Source of the DNA: Companilactobacillus formosensis
GTDB taxonomy: Bacteria > Bacillota > Bacilli > Lactobacillales > Lactobacillaceae
DNA: 64,000 bases
Assembly: GCF_005405305.1 (NCBI RefSeq)
Contig: NZ_BJDU01000001.1
Location: forward strand, 417,862 to 481,861
Direction: 5' to 3'
The translations under genes were made by a program, and so were the position numbers. Below are positions 16,400 to 24,556 of this stretch, one piece after another. The number at the start of each line of letters is the position of its first letter. The first letter of the stretch is position 1. The notes under the pieces were generated by a model that did no database searches, was not told the origin of the DNA, and saw nothing but the letters and a program-made list of their open reading frames with translations.

Positions 16400-17355
16400 G
16401 TTTTTGTACCTTAAAAGATTTTAAAAGAGTAAAACTTATGCTAAGGCTAATTTAAGGTACTTTGAGTTTTTGTACCTTAAAAGATTTTAAAAGAGTAAAA
16501 CCATAAAGCAATTTATTGACCACAGCAATGTGTTTTTGTACCTTAAAAGATTTTAAAAGAGTAAAACCGCCGCCCCGTTTCCTAGTGCTTTGATCATGTT
16601 TTTGTACCTTAAAAGATTTTAAAAGAGTAAAACTTATTTGAACCACCGTTAAAAAAACTGAATGTTTTTGTACCTTAAAAGATTTTAAAAGAGTAAAACC
16701 CCTTTTTAACGTCGTTCTTTGGTACCTCGGTTTTTGTACCTTAAAAGATTTTAAAAGAGTAAAACTGGGGGTCGTTTTGGGAATCATCTATTCAAGTTTT
16801 TGTACCTTAAAAGATTTTAAAAGAGTAAAACAAAGTGTATACGACCTGTCAACCGTGGCCGGTTTTTGTACCTTAAAAGATTTTAAAAGAGTAAAACTAT
16901 CGTCAACAAGGAAGTTAAGAGATTGCTGTTTTTGTACCTTAAAAGATTTTAAAAGAGTAAAACATACTCACACAAAATTGAGCGGTGGCGGTCGTTTTTG
17001 TACCTTAAAAGATTTTAAAAGAGTAAAACCCAACGTAACACCGTCTGGAATAATATTTTGTTTTTGTACCTTAAAAGATTTTAAAAGAGTAAAACCCATT
17101 ACTTCAATATTTTTTTGGTCAATTTGTTTTTGTACCTTAAAAGATTTTAAAAGAGTAAAACTTTTAAATGTATCGGTGGACTTGGCAGCCTGTTTTTGTA
17201 CCTTAAAAGATTTTAAAAGAGTAAAACCATCTTTAATATCGATGTAAACACTCTCGTGTTTTTGTACCTTAAAAGATTTTAAAAGAGTAAACTAAGGATT
17301 CTTTTCTTGATACATATAGATTTCTGTACCTTAAAAGAATCCAAAACAGTAAAAC
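16400..17355 (+). CRISPR. Type II-A CRISPR array, 14 spacers
   Basis: Thirteen exact 36-bp repeats begin at 16400 and recur every 66 bases to 17192; each starts GTTTTTGTACC and ends GAGTAAAAC. The 14th (17258-17292) has lost one A near its end and the 15th (17320-17355) is degenerate, so the array ages left to right and the leader is at 16400. Spacers 1-13 are 30 bp and the last about 27 bp. The 5' GTTTTTGTAC equals the start of S. thermophilus CRISPR1 repeats. Transcription on the plus strand is required for pairing with the tracrRNA at 14019-14055. No spacer was seen to match elsewhere in the window; spacer 1 holds a short complement of the repeat. Confidence 0.99.
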
Positions 17356-17358
17356 TCC

Positions 17359-17395
17359 AAAAAGACTAGATCAGGTGGAATCTAGTCTTTTTATT
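17359..17395 (+). terminator. Terminator after the CRISPR array
   Basis: AAAGACTAGAT (17361-17371) and ATCTAGTCTTT (17380-17390) form a perfect 11-bp stem followed by TTATTTT. Confidence 0.85.
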
Positions 17396-17533
17396 TTGGA
17401 GAAAAAGTGTCATTAAATTTAATATTATTACATTTTCTCTAATTAAAATTAACTTTAACCATAAATACCTATTGCCCAAATTAATATTCTCGTTTATGAT
17501 AGTCTCAAAACTTTCCAAGGAAGAGGGATCACT

Positions 17534-17800
17534 ATGAAGGCAATTTTGACAGTAATTGGTCATGATCACGTTGGTATCGTGGCTAAAGTTTCAACTAAGT
17601 TGGCTGAATTGAACGTTAATATTATTGATATTTCGCAAACTTTGATGCACGAGAATTTTACAATGATGATGATGGTAACGCTTGATAATTCGACTCAATT
17701 CGACACAGTTCAACAAGAGTTGGCTAGTCTTGGTCAAGAAACCGGTTTGGATATTCGCATTCAACGTCAAGAAATTTTCGATGCGATTCAAAAACTTTAG
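17534..17800 (+). CDS. ACT-domain protein, UPF0237 family
   Basis: 88-residue single ACT domain ([36 protein letters not shown]), the small ligand-sensing fold common in amino acid regulation. Members of UPF0237 are nearly always encoded directly upstream of a DUF711/UPF0210 protein, as here (gap of about 10 bases), implying a joint, still unknown function. GGAAGAGGG serves as ribosome site. Four consecutive methionines (MMMM) lie in the central strand. Confidence 0.9.
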   Translation: MKAILTVIGHDHVGIVAKVSTKLAELNVNIIDISQTLMHENFTMMMMVTLDNSTQFDTVQQELASLGQETGLDIRIQRQEIFDAIQKL

Positions 17801-17810
17801 GAGGTCAATG

Positions 17811-19154
17811 ATGGAAACTAATTCGATTTTAGAAACAATCCAGATGGTCTCGGAAGAAAAGCTGGATATTAGAACAATCACCATGGGAATTTCTCTATTT
17901 GATTGTATCGACAGCGATGGTAAAAAAGCACGTCAAAAAATCTACAACAAATTGACTACGAAAGCCAAAGACTTGGTTAAAGTAGCTAATCAGATTCAAG
18001 CTGAATATGGCATTCCTATCGTTAACAAGCGTATTTCGGTAACACCAATTTCTTTGATTGCGGCTGCTTCTGATGATAAAGATTACGTTGAATTTGCCAA
18101 AACTATGGACAAGGCAGCAACGGATTTAGGTGTTGATTTGATTGGTGGTTTCTCAGCACTCGTTCAAAAAGGTTATCAATCTGGCGATATCAAATTGATC
18201 AACTCATTACCACAAGCTTTGACTGAAACTAGTCGTGTCTGTGGTTCCGTCAATGTCGGTTCAACTCGTTCTGGAATCAATTTGGATGCAGTTCAAAAAA
18301 TGGGTACAGTTATCAAAGACCTTGCTAAAGTTGATCCAGTGAACTGTATGAGCTTAGTTGTCTTTGCTAATGCGGTGGAAGATAATCCATTTATGGCTGG
18401 AGCTTTCCACGGTGTAGGTGAAGCTGACTGTGTGATCAATGTTGGTATCAGTGGTCCTGGTGTTGTTAAGAACGCTTTGGAAAAAGTTAAAGGTCAACCA
18501 ATCGATGTTGTTTCTGAAACTATTAAGAAGACGACTTTCAAAGTAACTAGAATGGGTCAATTCGTCGGTAACGTAGCTTCTAAGGCTTTAGGCGTACCAT
18601 TCGGTATCGTAGACTTGTCTCTCGCACCAACGCCTAATGAAGGTGATTCTGTAGCTGAAATTCTTGAAGAAATCGGTTTGGAAAGTGTCGGAGCTCCTGG
18701 AACAACTGCCGCTTTAGCTTTGTTAAATGATGCGGTCAAAAAAGGTGGCGTCATGGCTTGCGAACACGTTGGTGGTTTGTCTGGTGCCTTCATCCCTGTT
18801 TCTGAAGATGCCGAAATGATTCGTGCCGTAACAGGTGGTCGTTTGAACATCGAAAAACTCGAAGCAATGACAGCTGTTTGTTCAGTTGGTTTGGATATGA
18901 TTGCAATTCCTGGTGACACGACTGCTGAAACTATCAGTGGTATGATCGCTGACGAAGCTGCTATCGGTGTTATCAACAACAAAACGACGGCGGTAAGAAT
19001 TATCCCGGCTACTGGCAAAAAAGTCGGTGATGAGGTTGAGTTTGGTGGTTTGTTTGGAAAAGCTCCTGTCATGGCAGTTAATACCAATTCACCAGCTGAT
19101 TTCATTCATCGTGGTGGTCGAATTCCAGCACCAATTCATTCATTCAAAAACTAA
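17811..19154 (+). CDS. DUF711 (UPF0210, PFL-like) family protein
   Basis: 447-residue cytosolic protein of the DUF711 family. Features seen: [29 protein letters not shown] at the start, [12 protein letters not shown], the glycine-rich [18 protein letters not shown] and the [12 protein letters not shown]-terminal motif. Related structures resemble the pyruvate formate-lyase/ribonucleotide reductase barrel without the glycyl-radical chemistry being shown; no activity is established. Of two adjacent ATGs (17808, 17811), the second is six bases from AGGAGG and is preferred. Pairs with the ACT protein upstream. Confidence 0.9.
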   Translation: METNSILETIQMVSEEKLDIRTITMGISLFDCIDSDGKKARQKIYNKLTTKAKDLVKVANQIQAEYGIPIVNKRISVTPISLIAAASDDKDYVEFAKTMDKAATDLGVDLIGGFSALVQKGYQSGDIKLINSLPQALTETSRVCGSVNVGSTRSGINLDAVQKMGTVIKDLAKVDPVNCMSLVVFANAVEDNPFMAGAFHGVGEADCVINVGISGPGVVKNALEKVKGQPIDVVSETIKKTTFKVTRMGQFVGNVASKALGVPFGIVDLSLAPTPNEGDSVAEILEEIGLESVGAPGTTAALALLNDAVKKGGVMACEHVGGLSGAFIPVSEDAEMIRAVTGGRLNIEKLEAMTAVCSVGLDMIAIPGDTTAETISGMIADEAAIGVINNKTTAVRIIPATGKKVGDEVEFGGLFGKAPVMAVNTNSPADFIHRGGRIPAPIHSFKN

Positions 19155-19157
19155 TTT

Positions 19158-19192
19158 AGAAAATATCGGTCTAGTTACCGGTATTTTTTTAT
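19158..19192 (+). terminator. Terminator of the ACT-DUF711 operon
   Basis: AAAATATCGG and CCGGTATTTT (one mismatch pair by wobble) around TCTAGTTA, then T residues. Confidence 0.75.
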
Positions 19193-19221
19193 TGCCATAG
19201 ATATTTTTTTGGAACTATAAT
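19192..19221 (+). promoter_or_regulatory. Promoter upstream of the Nudix-like gene
   Basis: TTGCCA (19192-19197) and a perfect TATAAT (19216-19221) with an 18-base spacer. Confidence 0.65.
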
Positions 19222-19298
19222 GCAATTGTAGAGAATTATTTAATCAAATCACTTAAAAAAAATCACTAAGTATGGTACAAAATAGGGGAGGTGTATTA

Positions 19299-20006
19299 AT
19301 GAAAACTAAAACTAAAGTTTCATACGTAGTTTTAAAGTATGACGATCAAACTGATGGTATTTATATGAATTCCAGCAGTAAAATAACACCAGGCTTTGGG
19401 CTACCAGAGTATGAGTATCATAGCCCCAACAACTCTTTGGCAGATATTGCGGATGATTTGGCTCAACAACTGAATTTTCCTTACTACAAAATAGATGTAA
19501 GTCACGTTTTTGTGCCATTTTTGACCGTTTACAATGAAAAGAAAACTAAAATTTACCATTACGTTGCTGTGGTATTTGAATCTACACGCGATGAATTTTC
19601 ATCCCGTCGTGACGAATCATGGCATCGAGTGAAGTTGGACCAAAAGACTCAAAAGTGGTCCTTGCCTTTTGGAAATGGTCTAATCGATTCAAATGACTAC
19701 CAATTTAAAAATTATGCAAAGACTGACTATGCGGCTAATCCTGAATTGAACCCTGAGATTACTTTTTCAAATGTGATGCGTTACGTTGAACAAGAAACGT
19801 TAGATTTCCCAATTTTAGGCTTATTGTCAGGCGACAAGTTTACAATGAGACAAGTTTTGCATTATCAAGATTTATTGGGAATTGAAACTTTAAAAGCTGG
19901 CAATAACATGACTTTTGAACATCAATATTCACAATCAATCCAGACGATTCAAGACGACCGCATGACTACGTCTTATCGCATCAAAAAAGAGTACTTACAA
20001 AAATAA
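19299..20006 (+). CDS. Nudix-like protein with C-terminal winged-helix-type region (NrtR-like?)
   Basis: 235-residue soluble protein. The N-terminal part (about 5-140) reads like a Nudix fold, but the box region (GFGLPEYEYHSPNNSLADIADDLAQQLNF) lacks the glutamates of the REUXEE helix, so it should not hydrolyse nucleotides. The last 65 residues contain FTMRQVLHYQDLLGIETL, which resembles the winged-helix start FTLRELQxxYExxLG of NrtR-type regulators. Together this suggests an ADP-ribose or nucleotide-sensing transcription factor, perhaps of NAD metabolism; this is inference from motif resemblance. Start at ATG 19299, seven bases after GGGGAGG; single gene with its own promoter, convergent with DUF368. 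Confidence 0.45.
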   Translation: MKTKTKVSYVVLKYDDQTDGIYMNSSSKITPGFGLPEYEYHSPNNSLADIADDLAQQLNFPYYKIDVSHVFVPFLTVYNEKKTKIYHYVAVVFESTRDEFSSRRDESWHRVKLDQKTQKWSLPFGNGLIDSNDYQFKNYAKTDYAANPELNPEITFSNVMRYVEQETLDFPILGLLSGDKFTMRQVLHYQDLLGIETLKAGNNMTFEHQYSQSIQTIQDDRMTTSYRIKKEYLQK

Positions 20007-20038
20007 CGCTGAGAAATTAATCTCAACGTTATTTTTTT
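20004..20038. terminator. Terminator between convergent genes
   Basis: TAACGCTGAGA and TCTCAACGTTA around AATTAA, then seven T residues on the plus strand. It overlaps the end of the DUF368 gene on the other strand. Confidence 0.8.
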
Positions 20039-20882
20039 ACTTGTATTTTTCCTCTAAATTGCTCATCCACAGTGCTAGTAGACAGCCTAAGATGAAGAAT
20101 CCGATACTTAAGATCCAGTCCAGACCAGTAACGCCAACGTAAGAAATACTCTCCGTCGAATAAGGACTTGGAATTAAAATCAAAACAGTACTTGCTAAAA
20201 CGATTCCGAGAATGAAGTGATAAACCCGGGAATGATGATGTTTGATCAAACTTTCCATGGCTTTTGAGAAGGTCAAAATAGAAATGATTCCTCCAATAGC
20301 AATCGGAATGAAAACTAAGGGGTCAAAACTCTTGAAACCTTGTAGCATTGGCGTGTATAAACCTAGGATTATCAATAAGTTTGACGGACTCAATCCTGGC
20401 ACCAAAACACCTAAAGCAATCAAAGCTCCAGCAATGATGAAACCAAAGAAGTTAGCTGGAATGGTTCCAAAGATTTCGCTCATGAAGAACAAGAACAACC
20501 CGCCACCGATAAACATTGAGAAGAACCAAATAATATCGATTTTGTCACGATTAGTTCGCGAGGTGGATTCTTTAATCAAAGTAGGTAACGTCCCGATAAT
20601 AGTCCCAGCAAAGCCCCAAAGAACAATCATCTGATAATGAGCTAATAAGTATTCTAAAGGTTTCGAAAGGACCCCAATTCCGACGATACCACCGATACCA
20701 ATTGGCAAGAAGTATACGAAGTCACGCTTGAAGTTTTGTCTGACGTGAGCCATGAAACTAAGCAATCTTTCATAAATTCCCATGATGGCAGCTAGTACAC
20801 CACCAGAAACCCCCGGCAAAATAAATCCCAAAGCGATGATGACACCTTTGAAAAATCTAATTAAAAAATTATCTCGTTTTAT
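20037..20882 (-). CDS. DUF368 membrane protein; likely ATA start
   Basis: Polytopic membrane protein (281 residues with the start chosen here) of the DUF368 family, some members of which have been linked to polyprenyl-phosphate recycling; that role is not shown here. The conserved FFKGVIIALGFILPGVSGG with GIYERLLSF is present near the N-terminus and a second pseudo-repeat, GVLVPGLSPSNLLIILGLYTPML, follows mid-protein. The only canonical start (TTG at 20831) would cut the first membrane segment; upstream in frame up to a stop no ATG, GTG or TTG exists. A GAGG site nine bases before ATA (first base 20882) makes ATA the likely start. TTG with AAAGGTG upstream remains an alternative. Confidence 0.75.
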   Translation of the reverse strand: MKRDNFLIRFFKGVIIALGFILPGVSGGVLAAIMGIYERLLSFMAHVRQNFKRDFVYFLPIGIGGIVGIGVLSKPLEYLLAHYQMIVLWGFAGTIIGTLPTLIKESTSRTNRDKIDIIWFFSMFIGGGLFLFFMSEIFGTIPANFFGFIIAGALIALGVLVPGLSPSNLLIILGLYTPMLQGFKSFDPLVFIPIAIGGIISILTFSKAMESLIKHHHSRVYHFILGIVLASTVLILIPSPYSTESISYVGVTGLDWILSIGFFILGCLLALWMSNLEEKYK

Positions 20883-20999
20883 TGTTAAGTACCTCGTTTT
20901 TTAATTTCGTTTAATCAAAGTTATCAAATTTCTGGGTAATAGGCAATAGAAATCGTTGGCTGAATGCTACCGACTAAATTTCACGTTCTATTTAGATGA

Positions 21000-21104
21000 A
21001 TTGAATACATAAAAAAGAAGATATTACTATAATTGCAGCAATATACCACAATTCTAATAATACCTTCTATTAATTTTCTTTGGTATGGAGGACGGAAAAT
21101 AAGC
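21000..21104 (-). repeat. Dispersed 3'-UTR hairpin element, copy 3
   Basis: Read on the minus strand, directly after the ABC-F stop codon: CCGTCCTCCATACC followed by AAAGAAAATTAATAG and a hairpin AGAAGGTATTATTAGAATTG / CAATTATAGTAATATCTTCT ending in T residues. Core TATTATTRGAATTGTRGT and loop GTATTGCTGC match the copy after manA; the base of the stem differs on both sides in a compensating way. Probable terminator of the ABC-F transcript. Confidence 0.65.
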
Positions 21105-21110
21105 CACAAA

Positions 21111-23024
21111 CTAACTATTAAAATCTTCCAATTCAATTGATTTGTTAGTCCATTCTTCCTCGATTTCATCTTGCTTAGCTTTGTTCTCATCGAGTTCTTT
21201 TTGTAAATCAGCTAACTTACTGTAAGAAGTTAAGTTTTCATCTTTAGTCATTTCTTTTTGAATGGCCGCATTCTTTTCTTCTAGTTCAGCAATTTGATTT
21301 TCTAAATCCTCAACTTGACGACGTAATTTACGTTCTTGTTTTTGTTGTTCTTTAGATTGTTGATACTCCATCTTCTTTTCACTAACCGAAGGAGTTGCTT
21401 TAGTTTCTTCAACAACAGGCGTGTCAGAAGTTTTTTCAACATAGTAATCGTAGTCACCAAGATAAATTTTACTGCCGTGTTCACCGATATCGACGATACG
21501 ATTAGCTAAAGTATTCAAAAGGTAACGGTCGTGGGATACGAAAAGAACTGTTCCTGGGAATTCTTTTAGGGCGTCTTCAAGAACTTCCTTACTGTCAATA
21601 TCCAAGTGGTTAGTAGGCTCATCCATGATCAAGAAGTTATCGTGTTCCATGGATAATTTGGTCAAAGTCAAACGAGCTTTTTCACCACCGGATAATCCAG
21701 CAACGGGTTTTAGAACGTCATCGCCACTGAACAAGAAAGCTCCTAACTTCTTACGGATAATTTGTTCATCAAGTCTAGGATAGAGATCCCAAATTTCGTG
21801 TAAGACATCTTTTTTAGGATCGAGTCCTTTTAAATTCTGATCGTAGTAACCGACTTGAACGTTAGCCCCAAATTGGGATGTTCCCTTGATCATTGGAATT
21901 TTTCCAAGAATCGATTTTAGAAAAGTTGATTTACCGATACCATTAGGTCCGATAATACCAACACGTTCTCCTTTTTTGACATCCAAATTGATGGGTTCAG
22001 ACATGATGTGGTCATCGTAGCCAATGGCAGCATCTTTAACTAAGAGAACGTCATTACCACTTTCCTTGTCGATTTCAAATGAAAAGTGCACTGAACCTTG
22101 ATCACTGCCAGGACGGTCCAAAACATCCATATGTTCGAGTTTCTTACGACGACTTTGAGCCATCTTAGTAGTTGAAGCACGGACAATATTTTTTTGGATG
22201 TATTCTTCGGTTCGTTTGATCTCAGCTTGTTGTTCTTCGTAATGTTTCCAAGCAACTTCTTGATTCTTTTTCTTTTCTTGCAAGTAGAAAGTATAGTTGC
22301 CAGAGTAATGAGTTGAAGAGTGTTGATTGATCTCGACGATTTCATTAACGACTTTGTCCAAGAAGTACTGATCGTGAGAAACGATTACTAATGCGCCTTT
22401 GTAGCCTTTAAGATAGTTTTCTAGCCATTCGACAGTGTTGATATCCAAATGGTTAGTCGGTTCATCCAATAGTAAAATATCGTGATGTTCCAAAAGCATT
22501 TTAGCCATCGCCAAACGTGATCTCTCACCACCAGATAGGGTCGAAATCTCATCTTGCCATACATCTTCGTCGAAGCCGAATCCTTTGAGGACACTTCTAA
22601 TTTCGGATTGATAGCTATAGCCATTTTCTTGACGGAAAGTATTTTGGAGTTGGTCGTATTGTTTCAGAATATCGTCATAGTTGTCGACATTTGGATTGGC
22701 CAATTTTTCTTCCAAAGCGCGCATCTTTTTTTCCTGAGCTTTAAGGTAATCAAAGACGTGCTCCAATTCATCGAAAATTTTATTATCATTATTTAATCCC
22801 GAATCCTGAGCTAAGTAACCGATATTGGTATCTTTTTTGAGTGCAATATTGCCACTGTTATAACTCTCTTGTTCAGAAATGATTTTTAATAGGGTAGATT
22901 TACCTACACCATTGCGACCAACGAGGCCGATGCGACTATTGTCTTGAATTTCGAAACTGACATTTGAAAAAAGTTTCTTAGTTCCGAAATTTTTGGTAAT
23001 GTTTTGTGCTTGTAATAAAATCAA
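21111..23024 (-). CDS. ABC-F family ATPase
   Basis: Duplicated ATP-binding cassette protein without membrane segments, 637 residues; ABC-F proteins act on the ribosome (translation factors or antibiotic protection). Two Walker A motifs (GRNGVGKST; GPNGIGKST), two signatures (LSGGERSR; LSGGEKAR), two LLLDEPTNHLD/IMDEPTNHLD boxes and the inter-domain linker with EEYIQKNIVRASTTKMAQSRRKKLE are visible; a C-terminal coiled coil (EQQKQERKLRRQVEDLENQIAELEEK) resembles the Uup/YdiF type. The start is TTG at 23024, with AAAGGAG eight bases upstream, giving MILLQAQNITKNFG; a longer frame from 23120 has no support. Specific role (housekeeping or resistance) cannot be told. Confidence 0.9.
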   Translation of the reverse strand: MILLQAQNITKNFGTKKLFSNVSFEIQDNSRIGLVGRNGVGKSTLLKIISEQESYNSGNIALKKDTNIGYLAQDSGLNNDNKIFDELEHVFDYLKAQEKKMRALEEKLANPNVDNYDDILKQYDQLQNTFRQENGYSYQSEIRSVLKGFGFDEDVWQDEISTLSGGERSRLAMAKMLLEHHDILLLDEPTNHLDINTVEWLENYLKGYKGALVIVSHDQYFLDKVVNEIVEINQHSSTHYSGNYTFYLQEKKKNQEVAWKHYEEQQAEIKRTEEYIQKNIVRASTTKMAQSRRKKLEHMDVLDRPGSDQGSVHFSFEIDKESGNDVLLVKDAAIGYDDHIMSEPINLDVKKGERVGIIGPNGIGKSTFLKSILGKIPMIKGTSQFGANVQVGYYDQNLKGLDPKKDVLHEIWDLYPRLDEQIIRKKLGAFLFSGDDVLKPVAGLSGGEKARLTLTKLSMEHDNFLIMDEPTNHLDIDSKEVLEDALKEFPGTVLFVSHDRYLLNTLANRIVDIGEHGSKIYLGDYDYYVEKTSDTPVVEETKATPSVSEKKMEYQQSKEQQKQERKLRRQVEDLENQIAELEEKNAAIQKEMTKDENLTSYSKLADLQKELDENKAKQDEIEEEWTNKSIELEDFNS

Positions 23025-23177
23025 GTTGATTGCTCCTTTATAAAAATCGCTAATTAAAAAAACACGGTAATTTATTGCGTGATGAAACAATGATTTATGC
23101 GATTTTAGATGTTTTTGCAAACGTACGTTCCCCTTGTGTGATATAATTACGATACCAAATCATGGGAGGGGGTTCAT

Positions 23178-24347
23178 ATGGTCTTAAAGGGTATTAAATT
23201 ACGCATCTATCCAGATAGTTACCAGAAGGAACTGATTGAATATAACTTTGGTGCTAATCGTTTCGTTTGGAACAATATGCTAGACATGATGATCAAACGC
23301 CATGAAAATAATCCTGATTTGAAAGCTTTGAAAGCATTTGACTTGAATTACATTTTAACAACTTTCAAAAAAGAACACACTTGGTTAAAAAAAGCTGAAA
23401 GCACCAGTCTACAAGTTTCTAATAAAGATTTATTTGAAGATTATAAAGGATTCTTTAGTAAGAAACGTAAGTTCCCACGATTCAAAAGTAAGAAGTTTCC
23501 AAAGCAAAGCTATCAATCTAAATTTGTTAATAACAATGTTGAAATCATTGATGATTCTTATATCAAATTACCTAAACTTGGAGTAATGAAATATAAGAAC
23601 AAAAAAGCTATCCCTAGTATCATCAAGTACGTGACTATACGTAAATCATCAACTAATAAATATTACGCCATTCTTACGGTTGATGAAGGTATTACTCAAT
23701 TGCCAAAGACAAACAAGTCTGTCGGTCTTGATATGGGTGTTTCTGATTTAGTAATCTGTTCAGACGGAAGTAAGTATAAGACTATCCGATTTGATAAGAA
23801 AATTTCTAAAAAGAAACATTATTGGGAGAAACGATTAGCTAGAAGACGTACGCAAGCTCTAAAGGATATCCAGTATAAAAAGAAATTTGGATTGATTGAT
23901 CCAAAACCTTTAGAACAATATTCGAACTATATGAGGGCAAAACTCATGGTAGCTAAGTATAGTGAGAAGATAGCTAATCAAAGAAAAGACTATCTCCATA
24001 AAATAACTCGTGAATTAGTTGAGAATAATGATTTGATTGTTATTGAAGATTTGAAAACCAAAAATCTTCTTGGTAATCATAAACTATCACGTGCCATCGC
24101 TAATCAATCATGGAGAGCATTAAGACTGATGCTTGAATACAAATGTGAATGGTACGGTAAGAAATTTCTGGTTGTTAATCCATTCAAAACTAGTCAAATC
24201 TGTTCTAATTGTGGTTACGATGATGGTAAACATGGGTTAGATATAAGAAAATGGGATTGTCCTAGTTGTGGTATTCATCATGATCGCGACATCAATGCAA
24301 GTAAAAATATATTAAATAATGGCTTGGAACAAGCCTTAGTAAAATAG
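23178..24347 (+). CDS. tnpB: RNA-guided endonuclease TnpB
   Basis: 389-residue TnpB, the transposon-encoded ancestor-type relative of Cas12. The RuvC residues appear intact: Asp185 (GLDMGVSDL), Glu290 (VIEDLKTKNLL) and Asp371 (HHDRDINAS); the zinc finger is complete with Cys342/Cys345 and Cys361/Cys364. Family start MVLKGIKLRIYP and the PRFKSKK segment are present. TnpB uses an omega-RNA from the element's right end to cut at sites matching the flanking DNA, promoting element retention. No tnpA is nearby, so mobility would need help in trans. GGGAGGGGG lies upstream of the ATG. Confidence 0.93.
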   Translation: MVLKGIKLRIYPDSYQKELIEYNFGANRFVWNNMLDMMIKRHENNPDLKALKAFDLNYILTTFKKEHTWLKKAESTSLQVSNKDLFEDYKGFFSKKRKFPRFKSKKFPKQSYQSKFVNNNVEIIDDSYIKLPKLGVMKYKNKKAIPSIIKYVTIRKSSTNKYYAILTVDEGITQLPKTNKSVGLDMGVSDLVICSDGSKYKTIRFDKKISKKKHYWEKRLARRRTQALKDIQYKKKFGLIDPKPLEQYSNYMRAKLMVAKYSEKIANQRKDYLHKITRELVENNDLIVIEDLKTKNLLGNHKLSRAIANQSWRALRLMLEYKCEWYGKKFLVVNPFKTSQICSNCGYDDGKHGLDIRKWDCPSCGIHHDRDINASKNILNNGLEQALVK

Positions 24348-24435
24348 TTCTAGCCTCTACCGACTAGTTGAAATACTAGTTGGCAAGCATGGAATGTTCC
24401 TAGAAGCTCGGTACTTTAGTGCCGATGTAGTTCAC
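24250..24435 (+). ncRNA. Candidate omega-RNA (right-end RNA) of TnpB
   Basis: By analogy with characterised TnpB elements, the guide RNA scaffold covers the tnpB 3' end and right end and stops at the element boundary, here TGTAGTTCAC. Hairpins ACTAGT/ACTAGT (24363-24380) and TCGGTAC/GTGCCGA (24408-24425) are visible. The guide would then be the adjoining host sequence from about 24436. The 5' limit is a guess. Confidence 0.5.
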
Positions 24436-24556
24436 CTTATTCACAATTTTATCATTAATTAATAATTTATGTCTTTATAGGTTTAACGTGTTGCGTTTTT
24501 TGTGATTTTTATTTAGTATAAATGTTAGTGAAATGACACACATATGGTGGTAAATT

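Larger units (their letters stand above)
23090..24435 (+). mobile_element. TnpB-only element of the IS200/IS605 superfamily
   Basis: Contains tnpB but no tnpA. The right end shows the typical subterminal hairpin TCGGTAC-TTTA-GTGCCGA (24408-24425) followed by TGTAGTTCAC (24426-24435). The left end is approximate: a palindromic AACGTACGTT (about 23119-23128) before TGTGTGATATAAT resembles left-end hairpins of related elements. The element lies in the gap between the divergent ABC-F gene and rex and breaks no gene. Confidence 0.6.

Noticed and set aside
16452..17247. Open reading frames of 111 and 156 codons across the CRISPR array
   Set aside because: Their translations are the repeat read in frame (FTLLKSFKVQKH... 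and FCTLKDFKRVK...) because the 66-bp unit is divisible by three; no ribosome site.
16832..17319. Self-targeting spacers against genes in this window
   Set aside because: No spacer was seen to match any non-array part of the window by eye; an exact search of the full genome was not possible.
18557..19105. 182-codon minus-strand frame inside the DUF711 gene
   Set aside because: Antisense shadow of a conserved gene with low-complexity Ser/Thr/Pro translation and no ribosome site.
20242..20634. 130-codon plus-strand frame inside the DUF368 gene
   Set aside because: Shadow of a membrane protein gene on the other strand; Lys/Pro-rich nonsense translation.
23025..23120. N-terminal extension of the ABC-F protein to 23120
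   Set aside because: The TTG at 23024 has an ideal AAAGGAG site and gives the family N-terminus; the extension is unlike any ABC-F start.
24480..24556. Possible Rex operator upstream of rex (TTGTGA...)
   Set aside because: Only one half-site is recognisable; no TCACAA partner at the right distance.
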